From NCBI GenBank assembly GCA_021397845.1, contig CM038047.1:127950112-128014111 (forward strand): DNA of 64,000 bases, given 5' to 3'. Position 1 is the stretch's first letter; each line of letters begins with the position of its first letter. Source of the stretch: Areca catechu. Taxonomy: Eukaryota; Streptophyta; Magnoliopsida; Arecales; Arecaceae. This document shows positions 34,961-47,841 of this stretch, piece by piece. The position numbers were made by a program, and so were the translations under genes. The notes under the pieces are model-generated. The model had not been told where the DNA came from and ran no database searches. It worked only from the letters and a program-made list of their open reading frames with translations.

Positions 34961-35841
34961 CTTGTCTAGGGTTTCTGTTTGATTGCCTGTTTGAGTCCCT
35001 CTCTTTTTACTTTGTCTGCTCGAAGTAGACTCCCCAGGATGTCCGGTCCTAGGAACGAAGCGAGGTGCAAACCTCCTCTTCCCATTCCATGGGGTGTTCC
35101 TAGGGCGTGTAGGGGATCCGTTGGGTTACAACTTCGTAGCAGAAATTGTAAACGGGGAAGTGCTCTGTTTTTAGTCCGTAATTTCCCTGTTGCAGGAATT
35201 ATTTCTCACTGCAGGTAACTCCAAATTCAGTGATTTTTATTTTGCTGAAACCAGTACAATTGAAACTAATTCTCATAATTTTCTCATGATTTATTGGTTT
35301 CCATGAAATTTCTGAGAATTAAATTACTGCAACTCTATTTTTGTGTTCTGCAATTCATTTATTTTGAGTGTTCATCTCTTAATTCAACTTAAGGGCATTT
35401 GAGCATCTAAGATAAGGGGAGGAGTTGATAACCTCTCCTTAGCCCAAAACCACCACCCCTTCATTCGAACCTAAGCCTTTAATCTAAATTGATTAGACCT
35501 AATTTGCCCTAGTGGGCTAGGGACATCAACAAGTCGGGTCAAGGCTAGTGTTGAGTCAGTTTGTCTGGTTACTCTGTGTGTGCTTTGTACTCAGTGTCTA
35601 GAACGGTGGTTCAGGGATTCCATCCCGAAGGGCTTGTGTGCTGGTCCGCCTACCTGGCCAATCTCTGATTGGTGTCTAGGATTGGCATTCAGGGACCTAA
35701 CACTCCCCTTACACCTGCCTGGCTGAGTCCTGAGTTACTACAGGCTAGCTTGCCACTCTGATTGGGCATCTAGTTTGGGCTCTAGGTCTAGTTAGCCCGT
35801 AGTCGTTCAGTTGAGTCTCATTTTGTGTGTTTGCTTGCATC
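34961..35841 (+). other. Leader of A copy 2
   Basis: Non-coding leader, closely similar to that of copy 1. Nothing else is seen in it. Confidence 0.55.
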
Positions 35842-36986
35842 ATGTCTACCCGGAATGGAGTGCCCTACCAACCTGGTCAAACCCAACCTGATTTAGAGGC
35901 CATGGTTAGAGCTCTTACTGAGAGTATGAACAAATTAAGTCAGGATATGAATGAGAATTTTGCCCAGCTTAGGGATCGAGTCCAAGTACTTGAGGAACCT
36001 AGGCATCGGAATTGGACTCCTGACCCAGATTTTAATGTGCCTCAACCTCACCCACACCAAGAGCCTAGAAGACCTTTATACCGAGATCCTGAACCTAATC
36101 ATAGGAGGCCTGACCCAGAACCTGAGGATAGAGATGATAGGTTCATTCGGAACATCAAGTTAGATGCACCCACTTTTGATGGTAGTTTAAATCCTAAGGT
36201 GTATTCTGATTGGGAGGGTGAGATGGACCAGTACTTTGAGTGGTATGCTATGTCTGAGGAGAGGAAATTCAAGTTTGCCAAAATGAAATTAATACGTCAA
36301 GCTAGGTTATACTGGGGAACATTGAGCTGACCACTAGAAGACGAAATGTAGAGCCCATAACCACTTGGCAGGGTATGAAAGAGAAACTTAGAGACAAGTA
36401 CCTACCCATTTCATACCAGCAAAATCTGTTAGACCAATGGCAGACTTTAAACAAGGGAACCGATCTGTTTCAGACTACATAACCACCTTTGATGAATACC
36501 TAATGAGGTGTGATGTGAGTGAAGCCCATGAAGTCACTTTGTCTAGATTTAGGGCTGGGCTTAGGGAAGATATTAAGAGAGAGTTGTTTCTGAGAGAGGT
36601 TACTGACCTAGACCAAGCCTATCAGATTGCACTGAACACTGAGAAATTTTAGAGAGGACCCATGCCATCTAGGGTTAGTGCCCCAATCCCAAGAAATGGA
36701 CCTAGCCAGGTTTCCCCTAGCAAGCCTAATCAGTATCCCCACCCCTAGGCCCATGGACAAAGGTAAGGCACCTGACACCCAGAGAACCCCTAGTATCGTC
36801 TGTTTTAAGTGCCAGAAGCCCGGTCATATCTCCACCCAGTGCATAGCCATAGCTTGTTTTAAGTGTCATAAGGTAGGTCATGTCTCTAGCCAGTGCCCTC
36901 GTAGATCCCTATATATAGAAGAGGGAGGAGAAGAGAATTCCGAGCCTAATGAGAGTTTGAAGAAGAAGTTTATGAGGCCGAAATGA
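35842..36986 (+). pseudogene. gag: A copy 2 gag
   Basis: Start is MSTRNGVPYQPG at 35842. One-base losses near 36316 (run of G) and 36450 (gactttaaac, shared with copy 3), a CAG-to-TAG stop at 36650 and a two-base loss near 36733 break it. Both zinc knuckles (CFKCQKPGHISTQC and CFKCHKVGHVSSQC) survive. The last part ends at 36986 after another one-base loss near 36951. Confidence 0.9.
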
Positions 36987-37129
36987 ATTTGGTTGATGAG
37001 TATGAAGGAGAGGAAGAATCCACTGAATCTGACCACTTAGGGGTTGTAAGATGCATCCTGTCCCAGACTAAAGTTCAGGAAGATTGGCGTAGGACCAACA
37101 TCCTACAGACTTTCCTTAAACTAGGGATA

Positions 37130-39308
37130 AGGTTTGTAAAATCATCATAGATAGTGGGAGCTGTGTGAATGCCATTTCTACTAGCACTGTCAAAATGTTA
37201 GGCTTAACCCCAGTCCCCCACCCCAACCCCTATAAGGTTTCTTGGGTAGACTCTACCTCTATACCCATCCAGTCTAGATGTCAGGTCCAAATCCAAATGC
37301 AATCCTATCAAGAGAAGATTTGGTGTGATGTCTTGCCCATGGGGGTGAGCAGTATAATTCTTGGAAGACCTTGGTTGTATGATCATGATGCCACCCTCTT
37401 AGGAAAATCCAACACTTGTGTCTTTAGTTTCAATGGGAAGAAAATCACAATCCATTCAGTCCCTCCTAAGGACAAGGTAGCTAAAGGAACCAGTAAGGTT
37501 AGGGAAATGAAGACTAGGAGTGAACCTAATTAGTGCCAAGGATCTAGAACAAGAAATTCATAGTGGTTCACCCATTTGGATGTTGACTGCTAAGGAACTT
37601 AGGACTCCTACACCCTCAGAGCCTCCTCAGGAAGTTAAGCCTTTATTAGAAGAATTTGAGGATGTTTTTCCTGAGGATCTGCCAGAACCCTTCCACCTCT
37701 TAGGGATATTCAGCATTCCATAGATTTAGTCCCAGGAGCTACTTTACCCAACTTTCCCCATTATAGGATGAATCCATCGGAGCATAAAGAACTGCAAAAG
37801 CAGGTTGGCGAATTGTTGAGGAAGGGGTTCATTAGAGAGAGTCTTAGCCCTTGTGCAGTCCCTGCACTTCTAACCCCGAAGAAGGATGGCACGTGGAGGA
37901 TGTGTGTTGACAGTCGTGCCATCAATAAAATCACAATCAAGTATAGGTTCCCCATCCCTAGACTAGATGACATGCTTGATATGATGGCCGGTGCCATGGT
38001 CTTTTCTAAAATTGATCTCAAGAGCGGCTATCATCAGGTTAGGATTAGACCAGGGGATGAGTGGAAAACAGCCTTCAAAACTAAGGATGGTCTCTATGAA
38101 TGGGTTGTTATGCCTTTTGGGTTGTCCAATGCCCCTAGTACTTTCATGAGGATTATGACCCAGGTACTTAGAGCTTTCATAGGGAAGTTTGTAGTGGTCT
38201 ATTTTGATGACATCCTGATCTATAGTAAGACCCCTGCAGATCACCTAGGCCACCTTAGACAAGTTTGTCAAGTTTTGAGGAATGATAGTCTCTACGGTAA
38301 TCTCAAGAAGTGTGAATTTATGACCAGTAGGATTATCTTCCTTGGATTTGTTGTAACCCCTGACGGCGTGGCTGCCGACCCTGAAAAGATTAGGTCCATA
38401 GTAGAATGGCCAGAGCCGACCAGTGTGCATGAAGTCAGAAGTTTCCATGGCTTGGCTACCTTCTATAGGCGATTCATCAAGGGGTTTAGTACCGTAGTTG
38501 CTCCTATCACAGACTGCATTAGGAAGGGAGAATTTCTGTGGACCAAAGCAGCCCATAAAGCCTTTCTAGATCATAAGGATAGGATGACCCAGGTACCCAT
38601 TTTGAGACTACCGGACTTTTCAAAGGTATTTGAGGTTGCCTGTGATGCTTCAGGAGTAGGTATAGGTGGAGTCCTAAGCCAAGAAAACCATCCCGTAGCA
38701 TTCTTTAGTGAAAAACTTAATGATGCTAAGCTTAGGTATTCTACCTATGATAAGGAATTTTACGCGGTAGTGCAAGCTTTGCGTTACTGGAGACATTATT
38801 TACTACTGCAAGAATTTGTGCTATTTTCGGACCATGAGGCTCTTAGATTCTTGAATTCTCAGAAGAAGCTTAACCCTAGCATGCTAAGTGGGTAGAGTAT
38901 ATCCAGTCCTATACTTTTGTTTTGAAGCATAAGGCTGGATCTGAAAATAAGGTAGCTGATGCCCTTAGTCGTCGATCTTTGTTGTTGAATTCTGTTAGAG
39001 CTGAAGTCATAGGGTTTGAGCAAATCAAAGAAGAATATGAGTCGTGTCCGGATTTCAAGACTGTATACCAGGATCTAACTCAAGGACCATCTAGTGAACA
39101 TAAGGATTATTCCCTTATAGATGGCTTTCTGTTCTTTAGGAATAGGCTTTGCATCCCTAGAACCTCACTTAGGGAATTCTTGATTTGGGAAACTCATGCT
39201 GGAGGTTTAGCTGGCCATTTCGGAAAAGATAAGACCACCCTGTCTATTGAAGACCATTTTTTCTGGCCTAGCTTAAAAAGAGATGTAGCACACATTGTGG
39301 CTAGGTGA
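37130..39308 (+). pseudogene. pol: A copy 2 protease, RT, RNase H and integrase zinc finger
   Basis: The protease has DSG near 37150 but loses frame in the preceding G-run. 37768-38895 is a clean open run of 375 codons from RT through most of RNase H, with the catalytic YFDD at 38200-38211, PFGLSNAPSTFM, and the complete RNase H aspartate block (VACDASGVGIGG). One base is lost near 38878. The zinc finger continues to 39308, where TGT is replaced by TGA in RC-RTC. This is the best-preserved RT-RNase H of copies 1 and 2. Confidence 0.9.
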
Positions 39309-40543
39309 CGGACCTGCGCTGTTGCCAAACAGCGAAAACAGAACACCGGCCTTTATACCCCACTCCCTGTCCCAGATTGTCCTTGGCAAGATGTGAGCAT
39401 GGACTTTATGTTAGGTTTGCCCAAGACCAAGAGGAGGCATGACTCTATCTGTGTTGTAGTAGACCGATTTTCCAAGATGGCCCATTTCTTGCCTTGTTCC
39501 CAAACATTTGATGCGTCTAAGGTAGCCACCGTGTTCTTTAATGAGATAGTTCGACTCCATGGCCTACCCAAGACCATTGTTTCAGATAGGGATGTTCGGT
39601 TCACCAGCTATTTATGGAAAACCCTTTGGCATAAGTTAGGGACGAAACTTAAGTTTTCAACTGCCTATCATCCCCAGACTGACGGCCAAACCGAAGTAGT
39701 GAACCGTAGTTTAGGCAATCTGCTAAAGTGTCTTGTTGGTGAAAACATTAGGAACTGGGATTTGTACTTACCTAGAGCTGAATTTGCATATAATGACTCG
39801 GTCAATAGGTCTACGGGTAAGAGTCCATTTGAAATTGTGCATGGTTACAAACCCCACACACCTCTTGACCTAGCTCCTTTACCAGTCCACACACGAGTCT
39901 CCGAGTCTGCCGAAGTTTTTGCACAGCATATAAAAGACTTGCATAAAGAAATTCAAGCCAAAATAAATTTAAGTAACGAAACTTATAAGAAATTGGCTGA
40001 TTCTCAAAGGCGAGTTAAAACTTTTGACGAAGGAGACTATGTAATGATTAGGTTAAGGCCTGAACAGTTTCCTCCTGGAACCGTTAGAAAGTTACATGCT
40101 AGGGGAGCTGGACCATTTAGAGTGGTAAAGAGAGTAGGATCCAATGCCTATGTGCTCGAGTTGCCTCCAGAACTAGGCATTAGCTCCACTTTCAACATTA
40201 CAGACCTAGTAGAGTATAGGGAGCCAGCTGTGATTCCCAGTGAGGCTTTTGAACCTAATCCTGCTCTTGAGAGTGAACCTGACCCTGTGTGTCCACCAAC
40301 AAATTGGCCTATGAGGAAAGAGCAGATTGAAAAGATCCTGGATGATCAGGTTATCTCTACTCGTAATCGAGGATACCAAAGATACCTGGTCCGCTGGCTA
40401 GGAAGGCCAGATTCCGATGACTCTTGGATCTCCTGAGAAGAGTTACAAGAGCTGGACCCAGACCTCTTGGAGAGATACCAGAGCCAACTTGATCCATATC
40501 GACAGGGTCGAGTTCCTCCCACCGGGAGAATTGGTGCGGGCAC
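39309..40543 (+). pseudogene. A copy 2 integrase and chromodomain
   Basis: The integrase core is an open run from about 39330 to 40436 with all three DDE positions (VVVDRFSKMAHF, SDRDVRF, GQTEVVNR). The chromodomain is in frame here and keeps YLVRWLGRPDSDDSWIS, but CGA has become TGA directly after it at 40434-40436. The last residues of the domain are cut. Confidence 0.9.
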
Positions 40544-42131
40544 CAGACTCAGAAGAAGACTTCAGAGCTCCATCTGGATCTCTGATTAACCTTGCCCGAA
40601 GAATTAGGGTTTTTTGGTTTTTAATAAGAGTTGACTAGATCAACTTAATTTAGCTTGAGTCTACATTACCTGCATTTTATTTTGTTGAGTCATGTTGACT
40701 CAGTAGTGGACTAGGGTTTCAAACTGGGATGTTACATTTTCTTCCAAGACCAGGCAAGTGGACACCACACTCCCAGCCACACTCCCAGTCCAGGGGGCGC
40801 CATATCCACATCCAGCAGCTTTTGGTCCCCACTCCACAGATGGCAACTTCCTTCTCTCATGCGCCAGATAAAGAGAAGTCCACCAAGAGACCTCAAATCA
40901 AGGGGGCGGCCAAGACTTTCCCAAGAAACCCAAAGCAAAGAAGGGAAGAAATCATCTTGGAAGAGAATTTCAAGGGGCGCCCACTACCTGCCAAAGACAT
41001 CCAAAACAAAGATGGGAAGGACCTTGACTTAGGGAGGAAGAAAAGGAGGAGTCCAAAAGAGTTGATCCAGGGAAGGAAGAAAATTTTTCTTGAAGATCCA
41101 AGCAAGGTGGCGCCATCTACCAGCCATTTATAACCCAAATCCATTTTTTTTGGTATTTTGGCCGACCATATGTGAAGGATTTGCCCTAATTTGTAGATCC
41201 CCTCCTTTAGTCCCACATGGAAGATGTGAAACCCCCCTCCCTTGTAAAGCCTTATAAATTAAACCCCTCTTGTAAGTTTATAGGAATCAGATGAATGAAA
41301 GAAATTTTTTTATGAGCAAACTTGTGTTTTCTCTTTTCCGCACTTGCTTCCAGGTGTTGAGCTCCGTGAGGGAGTAAATCCGGGTTCCCCTGGAACCTTG
41401 AGGAGGTGAGAGATCTCCAAATCCCCAAACCTTAGGTTAGCTACTCAACTCCCAAACCCTAGCCGCCATCACCCTTCTCTTTCCACCAAGCCCTAGTCTT
41501 TTTCCCTTCTCACGGCCACCATCTCCAAGTCCAGGCCGACCACCAGCATCCAGCCCCAGTCCAACACTGCAGATCTACAACAATTCTAAGGGGAAGTCAG
41601 ATCGGCCGCCAGGAGAATTCGATTCCAGCAACTTCAGCTTTCAAGTTCTTCAACCTGGTAAAATCTTTTCTTGAGTTTCTGAATTCCATCTTTTGTTCCT
41701 CTTCTTTCCCAGATCTTGAGTCCAGGAGAAGCCGACCAAACCACGAGACCAGTATTGGAGGATCCATTGCGAAGATAGCTGACTCCGAGGATCCCACAAT
41801 CTGCTCGAGAGAGTTCTTCCACCAGAATCCTGAGAAGATCACTGTCTGGTTAGTAAACCGTCTCTCCTCTCTATTTCTGTTCTGTTGAAAGTTCAGAGCG
41901 AAACCCTAGGTCTGGGAGTTTCTCAACCCCCAGCGATCCGTTACTTCTGAACTACTCTGATAATTTAGTTTCTTCTAAACTGTGCTTTCAATCCTTACCT
42001 AGTTTCCTTCAACGTAGTTAGCTTTACTTTGAGTCGAAGCCAATTTCTGAAATATATAAAAAAAAAAAAAAAAAAAGAATTAATCTTAATTTTACTTCCG
42101 CATATGCTTCTTTGTTCTTTGTTCTGCATCA
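40532..42131 (+). repeat. A array LTR c (1600 bp)
   Basis: Same ends. It shares single-base states with LTR a that LTR b lacks, for example ATCCCC before AAACCTTAGG. TATA at 41252-41261. Confidence 0.93.
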
Positions 42132-42209
42132 TTTTTGGTATCAGAGCTTTCGTTCTGCATCAATTTTGGTATCAAAAATTTCGTTCTGCATCATTTTTGG
42201 TATCAGAGC
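42122..42209 (+). promoter_or_regulatory. Triplicated LTR-end/primer-site module, copy 3
   Basis: Primer sites start at 42136, 42167 (decayed to TGGTATCAAAAA) and 42198; spacing is 31 and 31. Confidence 0.85.
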
Positions 42210-43092
42210 CCTGTCTAGGGTTTCTGTTTGATTGCCTGTTTGAGTCCCTCTCTTTTTACTTTATCTGCTCGAAGTAGACTCCCCAGGACGTCCGGTCCTA
42301 GGAACGAAGTGAGGTGCAAACCTCCTCTTCCCATTCCATGGGGTGTTCCTAGGGCGTGTAGGGGATCCGTTGGGTTACAACTTCGTAGCAGAAATTGTAA
42401 ACGGGGAAGTGCTCTATTTTTAGTCCGTAATTGCCCTATAGCAGGAATTATTTCTCATTGTAGATAACTCCAAATTCAGTGATTTTTGTTTTGCTGAAAC
42501 CAGTACAATCGATACTAATTCTCATAATTTTCACATTATTTATTGGTTTCCGTGAAATTTCTGAGAATTAAATTACTGCAACTCTATTTTTTGTGTTCTG
42601 CAATTCATTTAATTTTGAGTGTTCATCTCTTAATTCAACTTAAGGGCATTTGAGCATCTAAGATAAGGGGAGGAGTTGATAACCTCTCCTTAGCCCAAAA
42701 CCACCACCCCTTCATTCAACCTAAGCCTTTAATCTAAAATTGATTAGACCTAATTTGCCCTAGTGGGCTAGGGACATCAACAAGTCGGGTCAAGGCTAGT
42801 GTTGAGTCAGTTTGTCCGGTTACTCTGTGTGTGCTTTGTACTCAGTGTCTAGAATGGTGGTTCAGGGATTCCATCCCGAAGGGCTTGTGTGCTGGTTCGC
42901 CTACCTGGCCAATCTCTGATTGGTGTCTAGGATTGGCACTCAGGGACCTAACACTCCCCTTACACCTGCCTGGCTGAGTCCTGAGTTACTGCAGGCTAGC
43001 TTGCCACTCTGATTGGGCATCTAGTTTGGGCTCTAGGTCTAGTTAGCCCATAGTCGTTCAGTTGAGTCTCATTGTGTGTGTTTGCTTGCATC
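42210..43092 (+). other. Leader of A copy 3
   Basis: Non-coding leader, closely similar to the other two. Nothing else is seen in it. Confidence 0.55.
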
Positions 43093-44235
43093 ATGTCTAC
43101 CGGAATGGAGTGCCCTACCAACCTGGTCAAACCCAACCTGATTTAGAGGCCATGGTTAGAGCTCTTACTGAGAGTATGAACAAATTAAGTCAGGATATGA
43201 ATGAGAATTTTGCCCAGCTTAGGGATCGAGTCCAAGTACTTGAGGAACCTAGGCATCGGAATTGGACTCCTGACCCAGATTTTAATGTGCCTCAACCTCA
43301 CCCACACCAAGAGCCTAGAAGACCTTTATACCGAGATCCTGAACCTAATCATAGGAGGCCTGACCCAGAACCTGAGGATAGAGATGATAGGTTCATTCGG
43401 AACATCAAGTTAGATGCACCCACTTTTGATGGTAGTTTAAATCCTAAGGTGTATTCTGATTGGGAGGGTGAGATGGACCAGTACTTTGAGTGGTATGCTA
43501 TGTCTGAGGAGAGGAAATTCAAGTTTGCCAAAATGAAATTAATACGTCAAGCTAGGTTATACTGGGAGAACATTGAGCTGACCACTAGAAGACGAAATGT
43601 AGAGCCCATAACCACTTGGCAGGGTATGAAAGAGAAACTTAGAGACAAGTACCTACCCATTTCATACCAGCAAAATCTGTTAGACCAATGGCAGACTTTA
43701 AACAAGGGAACCGATCTGTTTCAGACTACATAACCACCTTTGATGAATACCTAATGAGGTGTGATGTGAGTGAAGCCCATGAAGTCACTTTGTCTAGATT
43801 TAGGGCTGGGATTAGGGAAGATATTAAGAGAGAGTTGTTTCTGAGAGAGGTTACTGACCTAGACCAAGCCTATCAGATTGCACTGAACACTGAGAAATTT
43901 CAGAGAGGACCCATGCATCTAGGTTTAGTGCCCCAATCCCAAGAAATGGACCTAGCCAGGTTACCCCTAGCAAGCCTAATCAGGGTATCCCCACCCCTAG
44001 GCCCATGGACAAAGGTAAGGCACCTGACACCTAGAGAACCCCTAGTATCGTCTGTTTTAAGTGCCAGAAGCCCGGTCATATCTCCACCCAGTGCATAGCC
44101 ATAGCTTGTTTTAAGTGTCTTAAGGTAGGTCATGTCTCTAGCCAGTGCCCTCGTAGATCCCTATATATAGAAGAGGGAGGAGAAGAGAATTCCGAGCCTA
44201 ATGAAGAGTTTGAAGAAGAAGTTTATGAGGCCGGA
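43093..44235 (+). pseudogene. gag: A copy 3 gag
   Basis: The normal ATG (43093) is separated from the gag frame by a one-base loss in CTACCCGG. The gag core reads openly to 43733, where the shared loss in gactttaaac shifts it. Another loss after 43915 and a CAG-to-TAG stop at about 44032 precede the zinc knuckles (CFKCQKPGHISTQC, CFKCLKVGHVSSQC). Confidence 0.9.
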
Positions 44236-45654
44236 ATGAATTTGGTTGATGAGTATGAAGGAGAGGAAGAATCCACTGAATCTGACCACTTAGGGGTTGT
44301 AAGATGCATCCTGTCCCAGACTAAAGTTCAGGAAGATTGGCGTAGGACCAACATCCTACAGACTTTCCTTAAACTAGGGGATAAGGTTTGTAAAATCATC
44401 ATAGATAGTGGGAGCTGTGTGAATGCCATTTCTACTAGCACTGTCAAAATGTTAGGCTTAACCCCAGTCCCCCACCCCAACCCCTATAAGGTTTCTTGGG
44501 TAGACTCTACCTCTATACCCATCCAGTCTAGATGTCAGGTCCAAATCCAAATGCAATCCTATCAAGAGAAGATTTGGTGTGATGTCTTGCCCATGGGGGT
44601 GAGCAGTATAATTCTTGGAAGACCGTGGTTGTATGATCATGATGCCACCCTCTTAGGAAAATCCAACACCTGTGTCTTTAGTTTCAATGGGAAGAAAATC
44701 ACAATCCATTCAGTCCCTCCTAAGGACAAGGTAGCTAAAGGAACCAGTAAGGTTAGGGAAATGAAGACTGGAGTGAACCTAATTAGTGCCAAGGATCTAG
44801 AACAAGAAATTCATAGTGGTTCACCCATTTGGATGTTGACTGCTAAGGAACTTAGGACTCCTACACCCTCAGAGCCTCCTCAGGAAGTTAAGCCTTTATT
44901 AGAAGAATTTGAGGATGTTTTTCCCGAGGATCTGCCAGACCACCTTCCACCTCTTAGGGATATTCAGCATTCCATAGATTTAGTCCCAGGAGCTACTTTA
45001 CCCAACTTTCCCCATTATAGGATGAATCCATCGGAGCATAAAGAACTGCAAAAGCAGTTTGGCGAATTGTTGAGGAAGGGGTTCATTAGAGAGAGTCTTA
45101 GCCCTTGTGCAGTCCCTGCACTTCTAACCCCGAAGAAGGATGGCACGTGGAGGATGTGTGTTGACAGTCGTGCCATCAATAAAATCACAATCAAGTATAG
45201 GTTCCCCATCCCTAGACTAGATGACATGCTTGATATGATGGCCGGTGCCATGGTTTTTTCTAAAATTGATCTCAAGAGCGGCTATCATCAGGTTAGGATT
45301 AGACCAGGGGATGAGTGGAAAACAGCCTTCAAAACTAAGGATGGTCTCTATGAATGGGTTGTTATGCCTTTTGGGTTGTCCAATGCCCCTAGTACTTTCA
45401 TGAGGATTATGACCCAGGTACTTAGAGCTTTCATAGGGAAGTTTGTAGTGGTCTATTTGGATGACATCCTGATCTATAGTAAGACCCCTGCAGATCACCT
45501 AGGCCACCTTAGACAAGTTTGTCAAGTTTTGAGGAATGATAGTCTCTACGGTAATCTCAAGAAGTGTGAATTTATGACCAGTAGGATTATCTTCCTTGGA
45601 TTTGTTGTAACCCCTACGGCGTGGCTGCCGACCCTGAAAAGATTAGGTCCATAG
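44236..45654 (+). pseudogene. pol: A copy 3 protease and RT (long open run)
   Basis: This is the longest intact run in the array, 472 codons. It spans the gag-linker tail, protease (IIDSGSCVNAIS, ILGRPW) and almost the whole RT, with KKDGTWRMCVDSRAINKIT, PFGLSNAPSTFM and catalytic YLDD at 45454-45465. Copies 1 and 2 have YFDD. A one-base loss in CCCCTGACGG near 45616 ends it. Confidence 0.92.
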
Positions 45655-47841
45655 TAGAATGGCCAGAGCCGACCAGTGTGCATGAAGTCAGAAGTTTCCA
45701 TGGCTTGGCTACCTTCTATAGGCGATTCATCAAGGGGTTTAGTACCGTAGTTGCTCCTATCACAGACTGCATTAGGAAGGGAGAATTTCTGTGGACCAAA
45801 GCAGCCCATAAAGCCTTCCTAGATCTTAAGGATAGGATGACCTAGGCACCCATTTTGAGACTACCAGACTTTTCAAAGGTATTTGAGGTTGCCTGTGATG
45901 CTTCAGGAGTAGGTATAGGTGGAGTCCTAAGCCAAGAAAACCATCCCGTAGCATTCTTTAGTGAAAAACTTAATGATGCTAAGCTTAGGTATTCTACCAT
46001 GATAAGGAATTTTACGCGGTAGTGCAAGCTTTGCGTTACTGGAGACATTATTTACTACCGCAAGAATTTGTGCTATTTTCGGACCATGAGGCTCTTAGAT
46101 TCTTGAATTCTCAGAAGAAGCTTAACCCTAAGCATGCTAAGTGGGTAGAGTATATCCAGTCCTATACTTTTGTTTTGAAGCATAAGGCTGGATCTGAAAA
46201 TAAGGTAGCTGATGCCCTAGTCGTCGATCTTTGTTGTTGAATTCTGTTAGGGCTGAAGTCATAGGGTTTGAGCAAATCAAAGAAGAATATGAGTCGTGTC
46301 CGGATTTCAAGACTGTATACCAAGATCTAACTCAAGGACCATCTAGTGAACATAAGGATTATTCCCTTATAGATGGCTTTCTGTTCTTTAAGAATAGGCT
46401 TTGCATCCCTAGAACATCACTTAGGGAATTCTTGATTTGGGAAACTCATGCTGGAGGTTTAGCTGGCCATTTCGGAAAAGATAAGACCACCCTGTCTATT
46501 GAAGACCATTTTTTCTGGCCTAGCTTAAAAAGAGATGTAGCACACATTGTGGCTAGGTGTCGGACCTGCGCTGTTGCCAAACAGCGAAAACAGAACACCG
46601 GCCTTTATACCCCACTCCCTGTCCCAGATCATCCTTGGCAAGATGTGAGCATGGACTTTGTGTTAGGTTTGCCCAAGACCCAGAGGAGGCATGACTCTAT
46701 CTGTGTTGTAGTAGACCGATTTTCCAAGATGGCCCATTTCTTGCCTTGTTCCCAAACATTTGATGCGTCTAAGGTAGCCACCCTGTTCTTTAATGAGATA
46801 GTTCGACTCCATGGCCTACCCAAGACCATTGTTTCAGATAGGGTGTTCAGTTCACCAGCTATTTCTGGAAAACCCTTTGGCATAAGTTAGGGACGAAATT
46901 AAGTTTTCAACTGCCTATCATCCCCAGACTGACGGCCAAACCGAAGTAGTGAACCGTAGTTTAGGCAATTGCTAAGGTGTCTTGTTTGTGAAAACATTAG
47001 GAACTGGGATTTGTACTTACCTAGAGCTGAATTTGCATATAATGACTCGGTCAATAGGTCTACGGGTAAGAGTCCATTTGAAATTGTGCATGGTTACAAA
47101 CCCCACACACCTCTTGACCTAGCTCCTTTACCAGTCCACACACGGGTCTCCGAGTCTGCCGAAGTTTTTGCACAGCATATAAAAGACTTGCATAAAGAAA
47201 TTCAAGCCAAAATAAATTTAAGTAACGAAACTTATAAGAAATTGGCTGATTCTCAAAGGCGAGTCAAAACTTTTGACGAAGGAGACTATGTAATGATTAG
47301 GTTAAGGCCTGAACGGTTTCCTCCTGGAACCGTTAGAAAGTTACATGCTAGGGGAGCTGGACCATTTAGAGTGGTAAAGAGAGTAGGATCCAATGCCTAT
47401 GTGCTCGAGTTGCCTCCAGAACTAGGCATTAGCTCCACTTTCAACATTACAGACCTAGTAGAGTATAGGGAGCCAGCTGTGATTCCCACTGAGGCTTTTG
47501 AACCTAATCCTGCTCTTGAGAGTGAACCTGACCCTATGTGTCCACCAACAAATTGGCCTGTGAGGAAAGAGCAGATTGAAAAGATCCTGGATGATCAGGT
47601 TATCTCTACTCGTAATCGAGGATACCAAAGATACCTGGTCCGCTGGCTAGGAAGGCCAGATTCTGATGACTCTTGGATCTCCCGAGAAGAGTTACAAGAG
47701 CTGGACCCAGACCTCTTGGAGAGATACCAGAGCCAACTTGATCCATACTCGACAGGGTCGAGTTCCTCCCACCCTGGGAGAATTGGTGCGGGCACCAGAC
47801 TCAGAAGAAGACTTCAGAGCTCCATCTGGATCTCTGATTAA
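45621..47841 (+). pseudogene. pol: A copy 3 RT end, RNase H, integrase, chromodomain
   Basis: RT C-terminus continues to a CAG-to-TAG stop at 45843. RNase H follows in pieces, with losses near 45998 and 46219. 46231-46890 holds LSIEDHFFWPSLK, the complete zinc finger and first DDE residue, then losses near 46843, 46899 and 46970. 46969-47841 runs openly through the integrase C-terminus and a complete in-frame chromodomain (YLVRWLGRPDSDDSWISREE). It crosses into LTR d, since the last codons lie past 47784. Confidence 0.9.
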
